NCBI RefSeq assembly: GCF_900105135.1
Contig: NZ_LT629741.1
Span: 3,094,484 to 3,158,483 of the forward strand
Reading direction: 5' to 3'
Origin: Gramella sp. MAR_2010_147
GTDB lineage: Bacteria > Bacteroidota > Bacteroidia > Flavobacteriales > Flavobacteriaceae
Length of the DNA: 64,000 nucleotides
A model generated the notes under the pieces. That model saw only the letters and a program-made list of their open reading frames with translations. It ran no database searches and was not told the DNA's origin. Shown piece by piece: positions 17,743 to 28,306 of this stretch. How positions within the stretch are numbered: the stretch's first letter is position 1; each line of letters begins with the position of its first letter. Both the position numbers and the translations under genes were made by a program.

Positions 17743-19107
17743 ATGAATTTTTCGATCTCAAAATATCTGAATACCTATACCGAAGCAGCACCGCTTGCGG
17801 TTTTTAGAATAGGATTTGGAATTATGATGTTTGCTAGTATCATTAGATTCTGGCTTAACGGATGGATTGAAAAACTTTATATAACTCCAAAATTTCATTT
17901 TAGTTATTACAATTTTGAATGGGTGAAACCGCTTGGCGATTTCACCTATTTACTTTTTATAGTATGTGGTCTTGCCGCACTTTTCGTAGCATTGGGTTAT
18001 AAATACCGCATAGCGATCATTACTTTTTTCCTGAGTTTTACTTACATCGAGCTCATGGATAAGACCACCTATCTTAACCATTATTATTTTATAAGCATCC
18101 TTAGTTTTTTGCTTGTCTTTTTACCTGCAAATGCCTATTTCTCCCTGGATGCCTGGAAAAATCCAGCTAAAACTTTCCAAAAGATACCAAAATGGAGTAT
18201 AGATTCAATTAAACTTTTACTCGCTATTGTTTACTTCTACGCAGGTCTGGCAAAGCTTAATTCAGACTGGCTGTTTAGAGCAATGCCTTTAAAGATCTGG
18301 CTTCCTTCAAAATATGATCTTCCTTTTTTGGGAGATCTTATGCAACAGGAATGGGTGGCTTATGCATTTAGCTGGAGTGGGATGCTCTACGATCTCTTTA
18401 TCCCGTTTTTATTGCTCTATAGTAGAACTCGATTTATGGCATTTCTGGCCGTGATCGTATTCCATATAATGACACGCGTTTTATTCCCCATTGGGATGTT
18501 TCCTTATATTATGATCGTGAGCGCACTTATATTCTTTAGCCCGAAAGTGCATCATCAAATTCTGAATAAAATTTCATCCTGGCTTAGCATCAATAAAACG
18601 AGATTTGACAATAATAGACTGCTTTTTAAAGAACCTGCCAGGAGAAAGCTTCTTGTCTCGGTGGTAAGTGTATTTTTTATCATTCAATTATTATTTCCAT
18701 GGAGGTATTTACTATATCCTGGAGAATTATTCTGGACCGAAGAAGGTTTCAGGTTTTCCTGGAGAGTCATGTTGATGGAAAAAGCCGGATATGCCGAATT
18801 CAAGGTCGTTGATGCTGAAACAGGAAAACGTTTTTATGTAGATAATTCAGATTTTCTTACTCCATTTCAGGAGAAGCAAATGTCTTTTCAACCAGATTTT
18901 ATTTTAGAGTATGCCCATTTCCTGGCAGATCATTTCCGTAAAGATGGACATAGGAATATTGAAATTTATGTAGATAGTTATGTAGGGCTTAATGGGAGAA
19001 AAAGTACTCCTTATATAAGTCCCGATGTTAATTTGCTTAATTTCGCCGATTCGTTTAAACACAAAACATACATTTTACCCTTCGAAGATGAAATTAAAGG
19101 TCTTTAG
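17743..19107 (+). CDS. HTTM-domain membrane protein (vitamin K carboxylase-like)
   Basis: A 454-residue polytopic membrane protein with about eight hydrophobic segments in the first 330 residues and a soluble C-terminal tail of about 115 residues. It resembles the HTTM family (horizontally transferred transmembrane domain), related to the vitamin K-dependent gamma-carboxylase, with FRIGFGIMMFASIIRFW near the start, LNHYYFISIL and YFYAGLAKLNSDWL. Its biochemical activity is unproven. It starts 9 bp after the imelysin gene and its end overlaps the TonB receptor by 20 bp, so translation is probably coupled. Confidence 0.85.
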   Translation: MNFSISKYLNTYTEAAPLAVFRIGFGIMMFASIIRFWLNGWIEKLYITPKFHFSYYNFEWVKPLGDFTYLLFIVCGLAALFVALGYKYRIAIITFFLSFTYIELMDKTTYLNHYYFISILSFLLVFLPANAYFSLDAWKNPAKTFQKIPKWSIDSIKLLLAIVYFYAGLAKLNSDWLFRAMPLKIWLPSKYDLPFLGDLMQQEWVAYAFSWSGMLYDLFIPFLLLYSRTRFMAFLAVIVFHIMTRVLFPIGMFPYIMIVSALIFFSPKVHHQILNKISSWLSINKTRFDNNRLLFKEPARRKLLVSVVSVFFIIQLLFPWRYLLYPGELFWTEEGFRFSWRVMLMEKAGYAEFKVVDAETGKRFYVDNSDFLTPFQEKQMSFQPDFILEYAHFLADHFRKDGHRNIEIYVDSYVGLNGRKSTPYISPDVNLLNFADSFKHKTYILPFEDEIKGL

Positions 19108-21553
19108 TATATTTTTCTTTTTTTGCCTGTTTACGAATGCTCAGAATTCGCTAAGCGGTATAGTGACTTCCTCAGAAACCGGTGAGCCTGTTCCCAATGC
19201 AGAAATATGGAATAAGACTACTGGAAAATTGACCGTGGCCAACGTAAATGGTGAGTTTGAAGTAAGGGAATTGAAAGAGGGTACCTATATTTTTGCTGTT
19301 TTTAGCTATGAGTTTGAAATTCTGGAAAAGGAAATAGCGGTGACACAGAATACTACAGCAAATTTTCAATTATCACCTCTTGCTGAAAGTTTGAGCGAGG
19401 TAATGATCACCAATAGAAGGGAGCAGCTTTTTGCCCTGCGTAAACTTAGAAAAGTTGAAGGCACGGCCATATATGCGGGTAAAAAAAGCGAGGTGGTTTT
19501 ACTGGATAAAGTTTCCGGGAATCTGGCTGCAAATAATGCCAGGCAGATCTATAGTCAGGTAGTTGGTTTAAATATTTATGACAATGGCGACGCCGGACTT
19601 CAGCTAAATATTGGAGGTCGAGGCCTGGATCCCAACAGAACTCAAAATTTCAATACCCGCCAGAATGGCTATGATATTTCCGCTGATGTTTTAGGGTATC
19701 CTGAAAGTTATTATACTCCGCCGCCGGAAGCATTGAGAGAAATTCAGGTAGTGCGTGGTGCGGCATCCTTACAATATGGAACTCAGTTTGGAGGACTTAT
19801 CAATTTCAAATTTAAAGAACCTGTGCCAGATAAGAAGATCGAATTGATCTCAAGACAATCTGTTGGCTCGTATGATATGTTCACTAGCTTTAATAGTTTG
19901 AGTGGAACCGTAGGAAAGTTTAGTTATTATACCTATTATAATTACAAGGGAGGAAAGGGATTTCGACCAAATTCAGAATACGACTCTCATAATGCATTTG
20001 CGCATTTAGGCTGGAAATTCAATGATAAAACCAATATAAGTTTTGAATATACCTATCTGGATTATCTGGCGCAGCAGCCGGGGGGGTTAACCGATAGTCA
20101 GTTTTATGAAGATCCTGATTTCAGCAATCGCGAACGCAACTGGTTTGATGTAAACTGGAATCTTTTTGCACTGAAACTGGAACATGAATTAACTGAGAAA
20201 ACAGATATTAGTTTAAATGTTTTCGGCTTAAATGCAAGCAGGAAGGCTGTAGGTTTTAGACAGAACAGGGTAGCTTTAGCTGATGATCCTGAGGAACCGC
20301 GAGAATTGCTGGTCGATGATTTTTCCAATTGGGGTGCAGAAGCAAGAATTCTTACCCGATATAATTTGTTTGAGGAGGAATCAGTTTTATTATTAGGAAG
20401 CAAATATTACCAGGCATTTAATGAACAGCAACAGGGCCCGGGAAGTGCTTCTGCAGGTCCGGATTTTGAGTTTGCTGCAGCAGATTTTCCAAATTATGAG
20501 AGACAATCCCAATTTGATTTTCCAAATAAGAATCTCGCTTTTTTTGGAGAAAACATTTTTAATATTACCAATAACTTTTCAGTAACACCGGGTTTTAGAT
20601 TTGAATATATCAATACGGAAGCAGATGGTTTTTATAAGAATATCATCAATGATAATGCTGGAAATACCTTGTTGAATGAAACATTGAATGATGATCGTAA
20701 ATTCAATAGAAGTTTTATTCTTTTAGGAGTTGGTAGTAGTTATAATCTCAATCCTTCAAACGAACTTTACGCTAATTTTTCTCAGAATTACCGGTCGGTT
20801 ACTTTTAACGATATTCGTGTGGTAAACCCTAGTTTTCAGGTGGATCCAGATATCAATGATGAAGAGGGTTTCACTTCCGATGTAGGAGTTAGAGGGAGAT
20901 TAAAGGACTATCTTTCTTACGATCTAAGTATTTTTGGTTTGAGGTATAATGATAGGATTGGAGAGACCTTAAAGCCGGAAGAACGAGTAAATGCAGCCGG
21001 AGAAACAGAAGAAACAGGCAGGCTAGTTCGGTTTAGAGGAAATATCGGGGATGCTTTTATTTATGGTTTGGAAACTTTTGCTGAATGGAATTTAAGAAAT
21101 TCATTTTTCAGTGCTGCAGAAGACTATAAGTTGAATGTTTTTGTAAATGCCGCATTCACCAAATCTGAATATATAGCTTCAGAAGAAGTAAATGTGAAAG
21201 GAAATGAAGTAGAGTTTATTCCTGCGGTAAATTTAAAGACCGGACTTAATTTTGGGTATAAGAACTTTCTCAGCGGTATACAATATACTTATTTAAGTAA
21301 GCAGTTTACCGATGCTACAAATGCACCTCAGGTGAGAACAGAAAATAACAGGGGTATTGAAGGAGCTGTACCCGCTTATGGAATTTTAGATTTTTCGGCG
21401 TCTTATAGTTTAGGAAAGTTTAAACTGGAAGCGGGAATTAATAACTTACTTGATAATTCGTACTTCACCCGAAGAGCCACAGGATATCCGGGGCCGGGAA
21501 TTATTCCAGCGCAGCCAATAACCTGGTACACAACCCTGCAGGTAAAACTTTAA
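19088..21553 (+). CDS. TonB-dependent receptor (FecA-like) with carboxypeptidase-like N domain
   Basis: An 821-residue outer-membrane receptor. I chose the ATG at 19088, which gives the signal peptide MKLKVFSIFFFFCLFTNAQ and a 20-bp overlap with the HTTM gene; the frame extends upstream to 19025 but without a signal peptide. Order of domains: signal peptide, carboxypeptidase-regulatory-like repeat (SGIVTSSETGEPVPNAEIW), plug (about residues 115-240, with EIQVVRGAASLQYGTQFGG) and a 22-strand-type barrel ending in ITWYTTLQVKL. It imports a ligand, probably an iron or other metal complex, using TonB energy. No SusD partner is present, which argues against glycan uptake. Confidence 0.93.
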   Translation: MKLKVFSIFFFFCLFTNAQNSLSGIVTSSETGEPVPNAEIWNKTTGKLTVANVNGEFEVRELKEGTYIFAVFSYEFEILEKEIAVTQNTTANFQLSPLAESLSEVMITNRREQLFALRKLRKVEGTAIYAGKKSEVVLLDKVSGNLAANNARQIYSQVVGLNIYDNGDAGLQLNIGGRGLDPNRTQNFNTRQNGYDISADVLGYPESYYTPPPEALREIQVVRGAASLQYGTQFGGLINFKFKEPVPDKKIELISRQSVGSYDMFTSFNSLSGTVGKFSYYTYYNYKGGKGFRPNSEYDSHNAFAHLGWKFNDKTNISFEYTYLDYLAQQPGGLTDSQFYEDPDFSNRERNWFDVNWNLFALKLEHELTEKTDISLNVFGLNASRKAVGFRQNRVALADDPEEPRELLVDDFSNWGAEARILTRYNLFEEESVLLLGSKYYQAFNEQQQGPGSASAGPDFEFAAADFPNYERQSQFDFPNKNLAFFGENIFNITNNFSVTPGFRFEYINTEADGFYKNIINDNAGNTLLNETLNDDRKFNRSFILLGVGSSYNLNPSNELYANFSQNYRSVTFNDIRVVNPSFQVDPDINDEEGFTSDVGVRGRLKDYLSYDLSIFGLRYNDRIGETLKPEERVNAAGETEETGRLVRFRGNIGDAFIYGLETFAEWNLRNSFFSAAEDYKLNVFVNAAFTKSEYIASEEVNVKGNEVEFIPAVNLKTGLNFGYKNFLSGIQYTYLSKQFTDATNAPQVRTENNRGIEGAVPAYGILDFSASYSLGKFKLEAGINNLLDNSYFTRRATGYPGPGIIPAQPITWYTTLQVKL

Positions 21554-21555
21554 AG

Positions 21556-21798
21556 TTACGCTGTAGCTTGTGGCGCCCAGTGATTGCATAACATTCCCGG
21601 AGCGGCTTTCTGAGGATTTGCACAGGTGGGCGATTCGTATCTGCTACAATTAAGGCAGTTTGGCTCATTCTTTATGGCAGCTTTCATTTTAAAGCTATCG
21701 CAGGTATGCTGATATCCCACACTGGTTTCGTGCTTTGTGCAAAAATTATTTTTGAATCGTTCACAATTCATACAGCTGTTTCCTAATCTAATACTCAT
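21556..21798 (-). CDS. Small protein with two four-cysteine modules
   Basis: An 80-residue protein made of two similar modules: Cys9, 12, 20, 33 (spacing C-x2-C-x7-C-x12-C) and Cys48, 51, 59, 71 (C-x2-C-x7-C-x11-C). The regular spacing suggests two zinc knuckles or iron-sulfur/metal sites. There is no signal peptide, so it should be cytoplasmic. I do not recognise a named family. It converges on the TonB receptor with stop codons 2 bp apart and no terminator in between, so antisense read-through in both directions is likely. A link to metal handling by the neighbouring operon is inferred. Confidence 0.75.
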   Translation of the reverse strand: MSIRLGNSCMNCERFKNNFCTKHETSVGYQHTCDSFKMKAAIKNEPNCLNCSRYESPTCANPQKAAPGMLCNHWAPQATA

Positions 21799-21976
21799 GA
21801 TCTTCCTGATTTTGATTTAATTAAAGTTACAAACGGAGTCTTTAAGAAACAATATAAATAGCTATATGTCAGTTGTTTATTTATTCTAGTCTGCCAGAAA
21901 CTTGTTTAACAGATTATTGTTGCAATAAAATAAATGACATTTAAAGTTTATCTTCTCTTAACACATAAAAGCCTAG

Positions 21977-23500
<1,524 letters not shown>

Positions 23501-23518
23501 TAGATTGTATTATAAAAT

Positions 23519-23551
23519 AAAAAAAGCCCTGAATTTTCAGGGCTTTTTTTT
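23519..23551. terminator. Bidirectional terminator guaB / OmpH-like gene
   Basis: An A-run, a GCCCTGAA/TTCAGGGC stem and a T8 run (23519-23551) lie between the convergent guaB and OmpH-like genes. The hairpin is symmetrical and can serve both strands. Confidence 0.9.
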
Positions 23552-23567
23552 GTATGATAGTTTGGCT

Positions 23568-24110
23568 TTAATTTTCAACCGTATTTTCTGTTGCTGGTTT
23601 TGGCTCTTTAGGCTCTATTCCTAATTTATCCATCACCTTTAATGTAATATCGTCTTCAGGTCTTGAAAAAGCAAGACCGCTAGCAGAAGAAAGAAATATT
23701 TGTGTAAAATTTTCCTCTTCAATTACCTGTTGCATAGCTACATCTATTTTTCCGTATAAAGGTCCGGTTAATTCGTTACGTCTCACCTGCATCATTACAG
23801 AGGCTTTTTGACGAAAACCTTTTATATCATTTTCCAGTTCAATGATCTTGCTCTCTTTTTCTTTTCTCTCTTCTTCCTCAAGTCCCTCGCTGGTATTCTG
23901 GTAATCTTTTACTAAGGTCTCGTATTCCTCAATGTTCTGTTTAAGTTCACCCTGAAGCTCTGTATTGTATGCTTCTATATTCTTATTTACTTCGGTATTC
24001 TCAGGCATCTGAGATAAAATGTATTCGGCATTAATAGTCCCGATCTTAGATTGTGCATTTGCTGAGAATGCAATAAACAATAGCAGCATTCCTAAAATTA
24101 CTCGTTTCAT
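23568..24110 (-). CDS. OmpH/Skp-family periplasmic chaperone
   Basis: A 180-residue protein with a signal peptide (cleavage after SANAQ) and a long charged, coiled-coil-forming segment (about residues 40-115), as in Skp/OmpH chaperones that hold unfolded outer-membrane proteins. SKIGTINAEYILSQMPE matches the family N-terminal strand. The C-terminal 25 residues are proline and glutamate rich. Unlike in many genomes, it is not next to bamA. It may act with the SurA-like proteins encoded 0.7 kb away on the other strand. Confidence 0.88.
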   Translation of the reverse strand: MKRVILGMLLLFIAFSANAQSKIGTINAEYILSQMPENTEVNKNIEAYNTELQGELKQNIEEYETLVKDYQNTSEGLEEEERKEKESKIIELENDIKGFRQKASVMMQVRRNELTGPLYGKIDVAMQQVIEEENFTQIFLSSASGLAFSRPEDDITLKVMDKLGIEPKEPKPATENTVEN

Positions 24111-24180
24111 CTTTTGTTGTTTTTTCGCAAATATAACAGCCTGAGTAAAATATAGCTAGATTTTTAAATTAAAAATAAGG

Positions 24181-24633
24181 TTATTCATTTTTCACACTTT
24201 TTCCATCCTCCACAAAAGCTTTGAAATCTTCCATATATTTCAGGGATTGTTTTTTAAAAGCACCTGGCATAAACCAGCCAAAAACTTTCATAAAACCGCT
24301 AAGTTTAAATTCATTATAAGCTGCCCAGATGGTGTGCTTCTCGGGGGTCTCTGTAAACTTATTCACCTGGTGATTATAGACGCCTTTTGCGTTGTAAGTA
24401 GCACTGAATTCATGAGGGAGATTATTTTTTAAAATAGTTTCGGTCATTTCAATCTCCCTTTTTCCCATTTTATATTTTAAAAGGTTTTGTGATCCTTCAG
24501 CTCCTAATTTGCCATTTATAGGTTTCATAAAAATAAAACCTCGCTGCCAGTGCTCCATATTATCTGGATTCGAAAACTTTTCTATCACTTCGTTTTTAGG
24601 CTTTTCAATAACAATTTCAAGCTGATATTTCAT
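24181..24633 (-). CDS. SRPBCC-family protein
   Basis: A 150-residue cytoplasmic protein of the START/Bet v1-like SRPBCC fold, recognised by the opening EIVIEKPKNEVIEKFSNPDNMEHW and the amphipathic C-terminal helix KQSLKYMEDFKAFVEDG. Proteins of this fold have a ligand-binding cavity; no ligand or enzymatic activity can be assigned. It follows the OmpH-like gene region on the minus strand but has its own 70-bp upstream gap. Confidence 0.78.
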   Translation of the reverse strand: MKYQLEIVIEKPKNEVIEKFSNPDNMEHWQRGFIFMKPINGKLGAEGSQNLLKYKMGKREIEMTETILKNNLPHEFSATYNAKGVYNHQVNKFTETPEKHTIWAAYNEFKLSGFMKVFGWFMPGAFKKQSLKYMEDFKAFVEDGKSVKNE

Positions 24634-24726
24634 AACTCATTGGTTTGTGGTCTTCTAAAGATATAACAGAATTAAATATTTGTGAAATTTATAATTTAAA
24701 TCTGTCTTTTTCGTTATGCCTTTAGC

Positions 24727-24756
24727 TTGCAGAACCTTAACTAATTCTTATTTTTG
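24727..24756 (+). promoter_or_regulatory. Promoter of the SurA-like operon
   Basis: TTG at 24727-24729 and TATTTTTG at 24749-24756 are separated by 19 bp, a full match to the Bacteroidota -33/-7 consensus, 56 bp before the first start codon. Confidence 0.75.
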
Positions 24757-24811
24757 CGCGAATAAAGGCTTTTAGCATTAAGTAAGTCTATTCTGGCATT
24801 TAAATTGACGA

Positions 24812-25690
24812 ATGCTCAAAAAAATTGATTTGAAGAAATACTTTCTTGGATTTACTTTAGGTATATTTTCCCTCCTCATGGCGGGTTGTGGTTATTTTGA
24901 GCAATCTGATGACAGGAAAGTAGTAGTACGGGTGAATGATTCCTATCTTTACGAGGAAGATGTTGCGGCATTGATTAATGAAGATACCTCCCCGGAAGAT
25001 AGTTCTATAATCGTATCCAGCTATATTACACGCTGGGCCACTCAGCAACTCTTAATTGATCGTGCCGAATTAAATTTGCCTGAATCTCAGCAGAAAGAAT
25101 TTAACGGCTTGGTGAGTAATTATAGAAATGAATTATATACCAATGCGTATACAGAAGCCGTGGTTTCCCGTGATCTCGATACGTCTCTTAATAGAGAGGA
25201 TGTAGAATTATATTATGAGCAAAACAAGGAGAATTTTATTTTGAATGAAGACCTTTTGAAACTGAGATATATCAACCTGGCCAGGAATAGTAATAATCTC
25301 GATGAGATTAAGACTAAGTTTAGACGCTTCAATGAAAAAGATCAGCAGGAGTTGATAGATATGGCCTTGCAGTTTAAAAATTATTCTATGAACGATTCGG
25401 TTTGGGTAAAGACCAAATCTGTATATAATAAAATTGGCCCGCTTTCTGTAGAAGACAGGTCAAGCTTGCTTAAGAAATCTAATTTTATGGAATTGCAGGA
25501 TTCACTAAATGTGTATCTTGTGTATGTAAATGACGTTCTAAGCCGAAATGAGCAGGCTCCTCTTGAATATGCTTCGGCAACTATACGCGAGATTTTGCTG
25601 AATAAGCGAAAACAAGCTTTAATTAAAGAATTAGAAAAAGATATTACCAAAGATGCAATTAAGAATAATGAATTTGAAATTTACAATTAA
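24812..25690 (+). CDS. Lipoprotein related to peptidyl-prolyl isomerases (degenerate SurA-like)
   Basis: A 292-residue lipoprotein with a lipobox at LMAGC (about residue 26). It has the SurA-like helical N domain (DRKVVVRVNDSYLYEEDV through EVELYYEQNKENF-like sequence) but the following region lacks the recognisable parvulin core motifs, so isomerase activity is doubtful. It is the first gene of an operon and its 3' end overlaps the next, SurA-like gene by 23 bp. A chaperone role in outer-membrane protein assembly is inferred from this pairing. Confidence 0.8.
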   Translation: MLKKIDLKKYFLGFTLGIFSLLMAGCGYFEQSDDRKVVVRVNDSYLYEEDVAALINEDTSPEDSSIIVSSYITRWATQQLLIDRAELNLPESQQKEFNGLVSNYRNELYTNAYTEAVVSRDLDTSLNREDVELYYEQNKENFILNEDLLKLRYINLARNSNNLDEIKTKFRRFNEKDQQELIDMALQFKNYSMNDSVWVKTKSVYNKIGPLSVEDRSSLLKKSNFMELQDSLNVYLVYVNDVLSRNEQAPLEYASATIREILLNKRKQALIKELEKDITKDAIKNNEFEIYN

Positions 25691-27101
25691 GTCGGCTCTA
25701 GTCGCAGGCTGTTTTTTAGTGTCTTCTTTCGCAGACGCACAGGAAGTAATTGTTACAGATAGTACTTCCATTCAGCCAGATGCTGAGTTAAAAAAGGAAA
25801 ATGTATCAAAACAAGGTTCTCAGAGAATGAAGGTTGATGGTATTGCTGCCGTTATTGGAGAATATATCATTCTAGACAGTGATGTAGATCTTATGTACAA
25901 GGATATGCAAAGCCAGGGTATGTCAACTTCTGAAGTGACCGACTGTAATCTGGCAGGCTCCTTAATGGAGAACAAGTTATATGCACACCATGCTATCCAG
26001 GATAGTATCATTATTCCAGATTCTCAGATTAATGGAATGGTAGATCAGCAAATTCAAGGTCTTACTCAGCAGGCTGGCTCTATGGAAAAAGTGCTGGAGT
26101 TCTATAAGAAAGAAAATGAAGCAGATCTTAAAGCTGAAATTTTCCAGCTCACTAAGCAAAGACAACTGGCGCAGAGAATGCAGCAAAAAATTATTGAAGA
26201 GATTGAGGTGACTCCTGAAGAAGTAAGACAGTATTATGTTGGAATGGAAGAAAAGCCAATGTTCGGGACTGAAGTTGAATTATCTCAAATAGTTATTGAA
26301 CCTGAAATTCCTCAATCTGAAAAGCAAAAGGTAATTGACAGGTTAAAAGAATTTAAGGCAGATATTATAGATAATGGAGCAAGTTTTTCAACGAAGGCTG
26401 TACTTTATTCACAGGATCCTGGAACCGCTTCAGATGGAGGTAGAATTACGTTAACCCGTAAAGATGCTTTTGTAAAAGAATTTAAAGATGTTGCATTTAG
26501 TCTACAGGAAGGTGAGATTAGTGAGCCTTTTGAAAGCGAATTTGGATACCATATCATTCAAGTAGATAAAATTAGAGGTCAAACATTAGAATTAAGACAT
26601 ATCATTTTGATCCCAGATGTTACCAATGCATCTGTTGAAGCGGCCAGAACGAAGATTGATACTCTTAGAAGTAAAATCGTTGGTGGGGATATTGAATTTG
26701 CTGCTGCGGCCAGAGAAGCTTCAGACGAAGAAGAAACTAAGAACGATGGCGGTAAATTAATAAATCCGCGTACGGGAGATACAAGGTTCGAACTTACTAA
26801 AATAGATCCTGAATTATTCAAACAGGTAGAAGAGCTTGAAGAAGGTGATGTTTCTTTGGTCTTAACTGAAAAAGATAGAGCAGGAAGACCACAATTTAAG
26901 ATCATTAAGGTGACAAAGAAAATTGAGGAACATGAAGCCGACTATGCTACAGATTATCTCAAAATTAAAGAACTTGCTTTAAGAGATAAGCAATTAGATG
27001 CTATTGAAGAATGGCAAACAGAAAAAATAAACGATACTTACATAAAGGTTAACGGAAAATATCGGGACTGTGAGTATACGAGTGACTGGGTGAAAAACTA
27101 A
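25668..27101 (+). CDS. SurA-like periplasmic peptidyl-prolyl isomerase
   Basis: A 477-residue periplasmic chaperone/isomerase. The ATG at 25668 gives a signal peptide ending in FADAQ; a longer frame from 25653 adds only five residues. An N-terminal SurA helical domain (about residues 45-195) is followed by two parvulin domains. The first has VELSQIVIEP, DPGTASDGGRITLTRKD and FESEFGYHIIQVDKI; the second has LELRHIILIPD, NDGGKLINPRTGD and GRPQFKIIKVTKK. It assists folding of outer-membrane proteins. Translation is coupled with the preceding lipoprotein gene. Confidence 0.92.
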   Translation: MNLKFTIKSALVAGCFLVSSFADAQEVIVTDSTSIQPDAELKKENVSKQGSQRMKVDGIAAVIGEYIILDSDVDLMYKDMQSQGMSTSEVTDCNLAGSLMENKLYAHHAIQDSIIIPDSQINGMVDQQIQGLTQQAGSMEKVLEFYKKENEADLKAEIFQLTKQRQLAQRMQQKIIEEIEVTPEEVRQYYVGMEEKPMFGTEVELSQIVIEPEIPQSEKQKVIDRLKEFKADIIDNGASFSTKAVLYSQDPGTASDGGRITLTRKDAFVKEFKDVAFSLQEGEISEPFESEFGYHIIQVDKIRGQTLELRHIILIPDVTNASVEAARTKIDTLRSKIVGGDIEFAAAAREASDEEETKNDGGKLINPRTGDTRFELTKIDPELFKQVEELEEGDVSLVLTEKDRAGRPQFKIIKVTKKIEEHEADYATDYLKIKELALRDKQLDAIEEWQTEKINDTYIKVNGKYRDCEYTSDWVKN

Positions 27102-27109
27102 AAGTTAAT

Positions 27110-28060
27110 ATGTCTGACGTTGCATTGGTAGAAAAATTGATAGATAAACATCACGATCTTAGAAATGAGATCGCTAAAGTGATCGTAGGTCAGGATGAGG
27201 TGGTGAATCAAATCCTTATATCAATTTTCTCCGGTGGTCATTCATTATTAATTGGGGTGCCGGGGCTTGCAAAAACCCTTATGGTAAATACCATTGCCCA
27301 GGCGCTTGGTCTGGATTTCAAAAGAATTCAATTTACTCCAGATTTGATGCCCAGTGATATTTTGGGATCAGAAATCCTGGATGAGAACAGGAAATTCAAA
27401 TTCATCAAAGGACCTGTATTTACGAATATTCTCCTGGCAGACGAGATCAATAGAACTCCGCCTAAGACTCAGGCGGCTCTTTTAGAAGCTATGCAGGAAA
27501 GAGCGGTTACCGTTGCTGGTCATCATTATAAACTGGATCTTCCTTATTTTGTACTTGCTACACAAAATCCAATAGAGCAGGAGGGAACCTACCCCCTTCC
27601 TGAAGCGCAGTTAGACAGGTTCATGTTCGCTATAAATTTAGATTACCCAAGTTTTCAGGAAGAAGTAGATGTTGTGAAAGCGACCACTTCAGATAAGCCA
27701 CAGGAAGTAAATGCTTTATTTAACGCCCAGGAAATTTCAGAAATACAACATGTTATTAGAAGAATTCCTGTGCCAGATAATGTAGTGGAATATGCTGTTA
27801 GACTTGTAGGAAAAACAAGACCTTTAAACGGTGCTCCAGAACTGGTTACTAATTATGTAGACTGGGGAGCTGGCCCAAGAGCCTCTCAGAATTTAATTAT
27901 GGCGGCAAAAACTCATGCAGCTGTAAATGGTAAATTTTCTCCCGATATTGAAGATGTTCAGGCCGTAGCATTTGGAATTTTAAGGCACAGGATCATTAAA
28001 AACTACAAAGCAGAGGCTGAGGGGATTACTGAAGAGGATATTATTCGTAAACTTTTTTAG
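27110..28060 (+). CDS. MoxR-family AAA+ ATPase
   Basis: A 316-residue MoxR ATPase, a chaperone-like AAA+ protein that often helps assemble metal enzymes or works with von Willebrand factor A proteins. Walker A is GVPGLAKTLM, Walker B is ILLADEINRTPPKTQ, and the sensor region LATQNPIEQEGTYPLPEAQLDRF is intact. It begins 8 bp after the SurA-like gene. The usual partners (DUF58 and VWA-domain proteins) are absent here, since aconitase follows after a 246-bp gap with its own promoter. Confidence 0.93.
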   Translation: MSDVALVEKLIDKHHDLRNEIAKVIVGQDEVVNQILISIFSGGHSLLIGVPGLAKTLMVNTIAQALGLDFKRIQFTPDLMPSDILGSEILDENRKFKFIKGPVFTNILLADEINRTPPKTQAALLEAMQERAVTVAGHHYKLDLPYFVLATQNPIEQEGTYPLPEAQLDRFMFAINLDYPSFQEEVDVVKATTSDKPQEVNALFNAQEISEIQHVIRRIPVPDNVVEYAVRLVGKTRPLNGAPELVTNYVDWGAGPRASQNLIMAAKTHAAVNGKFSPDIEDVQAVAFGILRHRIIKNYKAEAEGITEEDIIRKLF

Positions 28061-28265
28061 AGTTTTTCTATATATTTCTTCTAATTCATAACCAGTCTAA
28101 AAAGCCTGGTTCCAGGACTTACTTCTGTAAAATTGACAAATTCTTATTTTATTACCTAAATATTGAGTTTTACTGAATTTTTACCGGTAAAAATTATAAT
28201 TTCAGAAATTATTTATACTAACTTCTGACTATTGCCTCTAATTTTCAAAATCCCTTGGAAATCCC

Positions 28266-28273
28266 TATTTTTG
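28266..28273 (+). promoter_or_regulatory. -7 promoter element (TATTTTTG) of aconitase
   Basis: A TAnnTTTG match lies 33 bp before the start codon. About 160 bp upstream, at 28091-28101, the sequence ACCAGTCTAAA repeats one half of the operator seen before the imelysin operon, but the other half is degenerate. Confidence 0.55.
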
Positions 28274-28306
28274 CAAGACTTTTTTAGAACATAAAACAAA
28301 CAGAAT

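Noticed and set aside
19025..19087. Upstream start for the TonB receptor
   Set aside because: It lies within the HTTM gene and would bury the signal peptide behind 21 unrelated residues.
28061..28265. Riboswitch or attenuator in the gap before aconitase
   Set aside because: Only short, mutually overlapping CCAG/CTGG pairings near 28090-28116 are visible, with no recognisable aptamer fold.
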